DNA from: Pyropia yezoensis
Taxonomy: Eukaryota > Rhodophyta > Bangiophyceae > Bangiales > Bangiaceae
Length of the DNA: 64,000 bases
NCBI GenBank assembly: GCA_009829735.1
Contig: CM020618.1
Span: 7,380,627 to 7,444,626 of the forward strand
Reading direction: 5' to 3'
The notes under the pieces were generated by a model. That model saw nothing but the letters and a program-made list of their open reading frames with translations. It was not told where the DNA came from and did not search any database. Made by a program: the position numbers and the translations under genes. Positions 61,927-64,000 of the stretch are shown one piece after another (positions within the stretch are counted from its first letter, which is position 1; the number at the start of each line of letters is the position of its first letter).

Positions 61927-62430
61927 CGCCGCCCGCCGCTGCCGCCCGCCGGGCGGCGGGCGCCACGAGCATCAGCAGCACCCCCCCACCCCCCCCCCCC
62001 CCCACCCCACCCCACAACCACCGTACGACGGGTTCCTAAAACGGGAGGCCAGCCACCCACCGTGGGGGACCCAGTCCCCCCCCCCCCCCCCCCCCCTTCC
62101 GCCCCCCCCCCCCCCCCTGCCTCTCACTCACTGTCCCCCCCCTCTCTCCACTGCAGGGCGGTGGCGACGGCGGTGGCGGCCAGCCGGCCGTTGTGGTTGG
62201 TGGGGGGTGCAGTGGCGGCGCGCTACGGCGGTCTCGGGAGGTCCCCAGCTGCGGTGCGCACGGGGGGGGGGGGGGCGGTATTGGTACGCGGCAAGGCCGG
62301 CAGGGAGGAGGGGGGGGGGGGGGCAGACACGGCCGGCGGCCATCTCCCCTGTGGGACGGGGTGGCCACCGCAAGACAGGTGGGCGGGGCGGGAGGGGGGG
62401 GGGGGGGGGACGTCCCTACTAGCTAGTCTG
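58977..62430. repeat. GC-rich low-complexity tract with C and G homopolymers
   Basis: 3.4 kb dominated by C runs on the plus strand, G runs at 61600-61690 and near 62260-62410, (AGC/GGC)-type repeats at 61001-61080, a GGGC/GGGT array at 61630-61690, a (GCC)n run at 61886-61926, and a C/A-rich minisatellite near 60465-60585. Both strands carry long spurious open frames of Pro, Gly, Ala and Arg, which follow from composition alone. Splice-like signals at 61587 and 62156 are treated under findings. Confidence 0.8.
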
Positions 62431-64000
62431 TTTGCAATGTCGACCACTGTCCAAAATGTTGACCACACCAGGGTCTCCTGGAGGCCCCCATGAGGCTGAC
62501 TCGTGACCGAAGTATTTTCTTTTCTTTTTGTCTGCTACTTGCAAGTCAAGAACAAGAGAAGCACACATGGCCTGGGCATCAGGCCTTCCAAAAATGGATA
62601 CACATAGCCGTTGTTGTTTTTCTTGTCATGCATCAAGACCTGAGCCTCAACTCTCTTTTTGCTGTGCTTGTTTCACTGCCACAGAGTGTATTATTCTCAG
62701 AGACAGTCGGCACCCTTGTGCCACCAAAGGGGTGGTCGGGCCACACTCAGCAAGAATGATTCGCTTGCAGCGCACCGCAGCCCGCGCCGGTGAGCAGACC
62801 GGGTGCCCCCATTGGCCCCAAGACGTGGTCGACATTAGTGAGCAGATAACTGACACTACTTTTGCCTTCTCTCCTCATAGCTCAGAGAGAACAAGAGCAC
62901 TCAGAAAATAAAAAATACCATCTGGCTCCCCTCAGTCTCCTCTACACTGTACAAAGTGGTATGTCGTGCATCTCATGCAGTACACAGAGACCAAGGATCT
63001 CATCGAGAATGGTCGACATTAGGTCCAGACTGGCCACTGTAGAGTAGGGATCTACGCCGGGCACGCCTAAATGAGTCAAGGCGGCCCAAAAGCGGGCACG
63101 TGTCTGTGGCTTGCTACCCCGTGAAGCAGCGTGAAGCACAAACGGCCAAGACACAAAAAAAAAGGAGCGTAAGAGAGATCAGCTCATAGGTCTAGGGCGT
63201 TTCATGGTCCATGCCTATCTAGCCTGTCCACCCCCTGCCTGTCTGGCCACAGGTGCCTCGTTTGTGGCCCTCTTGGCGCGCTCTCTACACCCCATTTCTG
63301 GGCGTCTGCCGGGGTTGTCAACCAGTCAAGTGCGGCAGCTCAGACCCGCAAGACCGCCCTTAAACGAGGCGTGTGCGGGGTGGGGTGGGTGGGCGGCGGG
63401 GGGGCGGGTCAGCGGTGTGCGGCAGCACCGCGCAGTCCACGATCCCGGGCGTGCCGCGCGCAGACCCCTGTCTGTAGGACGCTGGCGGGGCGCGGGGCGC
63501 GCGCGCGCGAGGACTGCGGGTTGGCATGGGGGGGTGCAAGAGCAGTGAGGGCGAGAGGGGGGTGTTTGGTGATGGGCGGGCGCGAAGGGTGCCCGCAGTG
63601 GCGACCCCGCACCGTGTGCGCGGGGGGCATCAAGATGCTGGGGAGGGGGGTTGCCTGGCAGTGGCCGTCGGCGAGACCGCCCCGCCGCGGCGCGCTGCCA
63701 GGGTGGCCGGCGTCACGCCCCCGCACGGGGCCCCGCCTTCTCGCTGAGCAACTCACGCGTGCAGTCTACACTTGGCCAATGGATCTGATCCAGTGGCCAA
63801 CGCTTGGCCAATGGATCTGATCCAGTGGCCAAGCGTCTGTGGACCACCTCCCGCCTTACAAGGGCAGTTGATTCGTTCTTTTCAAGTCGGACAGCCAAGT
63901 AGTTACGAATGACGACCAACTACCTCGCTGTCTCACGAGTCACGAGGTATGGCCATATGTGATTCATGCCGCGGCTTTGGTAGCTGTATTTTCATTGTAC
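62431..64000. other. Intergenic DNA to the window edge
   Basis: Abrupt return to moderate GC. No frame above about 150 codons and none with a recognised domain; those at 63371-63820 are composition-driven. Contains the paired palindromes at 63771-63833. Confidence 0.5.
63771..63833. repeat. Two tandem 30-base near-palindromes
   Basis: CTTGGCCAATGGATC-T-GATCCAGTGGCCAA occurs at 63771 and again at 63803, separated by CG. Each copy folds on itself with one mismatch. Contains CCAAT-like boxes on either strand. Function unknown. Confidence 0.75.

Noticed and set aside
58125-62493. Open frames of 150-600 codons on both strands in the C/G tract
   Set aside because: They consist of Pro/Gly/Ala/Arg runs present in all frames at once, from homopolymers lacking A/T needed for stops. 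Only the 58129-58976 exon was kept.
1-64000. CRISPR array, rRNA or tRNA genes, bacterial operons
   Set aside because: No regularly spaced short repeats, no rRNA-like sequence and no cloverleaf recognised by eye; introns and chromodomain gypsy elements show a eukaryote. Small tRNA genes could have been missed.

Overview
This is eukaryotic nuclear DNA. About three quarters of it (roughly 1-46.8 kb) is a nest of Ty3/gypsy LTR retrotransposons. The right-hand 17 kb holds three apparent host genes, one with two GT-AG introns, next to a very GC-rich C/G-homopolymer tract. Short introns, high GC, dense gypsy elements and poly-C tracts would fit an alga or other protist, for example a bangiophyte red alga. 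That placement is inference only.

Layout. (1) 1-287: the tail of a plus-strand LTR that cuts off the next element. (2) 288-about 5950: element A, minus strand, degenerate: gag, protease, an RT region triplicated as 595-bp tandem units, and part of its 5' LTR. (3) 5951-6815 plus 24853-31883: an older B-family element, minus strand, split by insertion of a younger B element. (4) 6816-24852: the younger B element, with TTTAT/CTTAT at its two edges. It contains a 500-N gap flanked by two nearly identical 8.2-kb copies, most simply one element assembled twice. (5) 31884-33321 plus 44046-about 44506: element D, a plus-strand B-like remnant. (6) 33322-44045: element C, minus strand, almost intact, with 363-bp LTRs and a perfect AACAC target duplication, inserted into D. 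(7) 44507-46340: a degenerate DNA-transposon-like transposase. (8) 46341-46810: a solo B-type LTR with CCGAG duplication. (9) 46811-52475: no convincing gene. (10) 52476-58976: a small membrane protein (possible C1orf43/NICE-3 relative), a coiled-coil protein and a three-exon secreted protein. (11) 58977-64000: low-complexity and intergenic DNA.

The elements share one design: gag and pol in one orientation, with pol in the -1 frame relative to gag, and, between pol and the 3' LTR, a further gene on the opposite strand. That antisense gene is recognisably homologous between the B/D family and the clearly different element C (742 codons open in C). Two B copies differ in its 3' part mostly by silent changes, which argues for selection on the protein. 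I consider this antisense accessory protein the most interesting item in the window. Second is a set of perfect odd-length palindromes, all centred on CAA(C/G)TTG, scattered through the A and B elements, including inside their genes.
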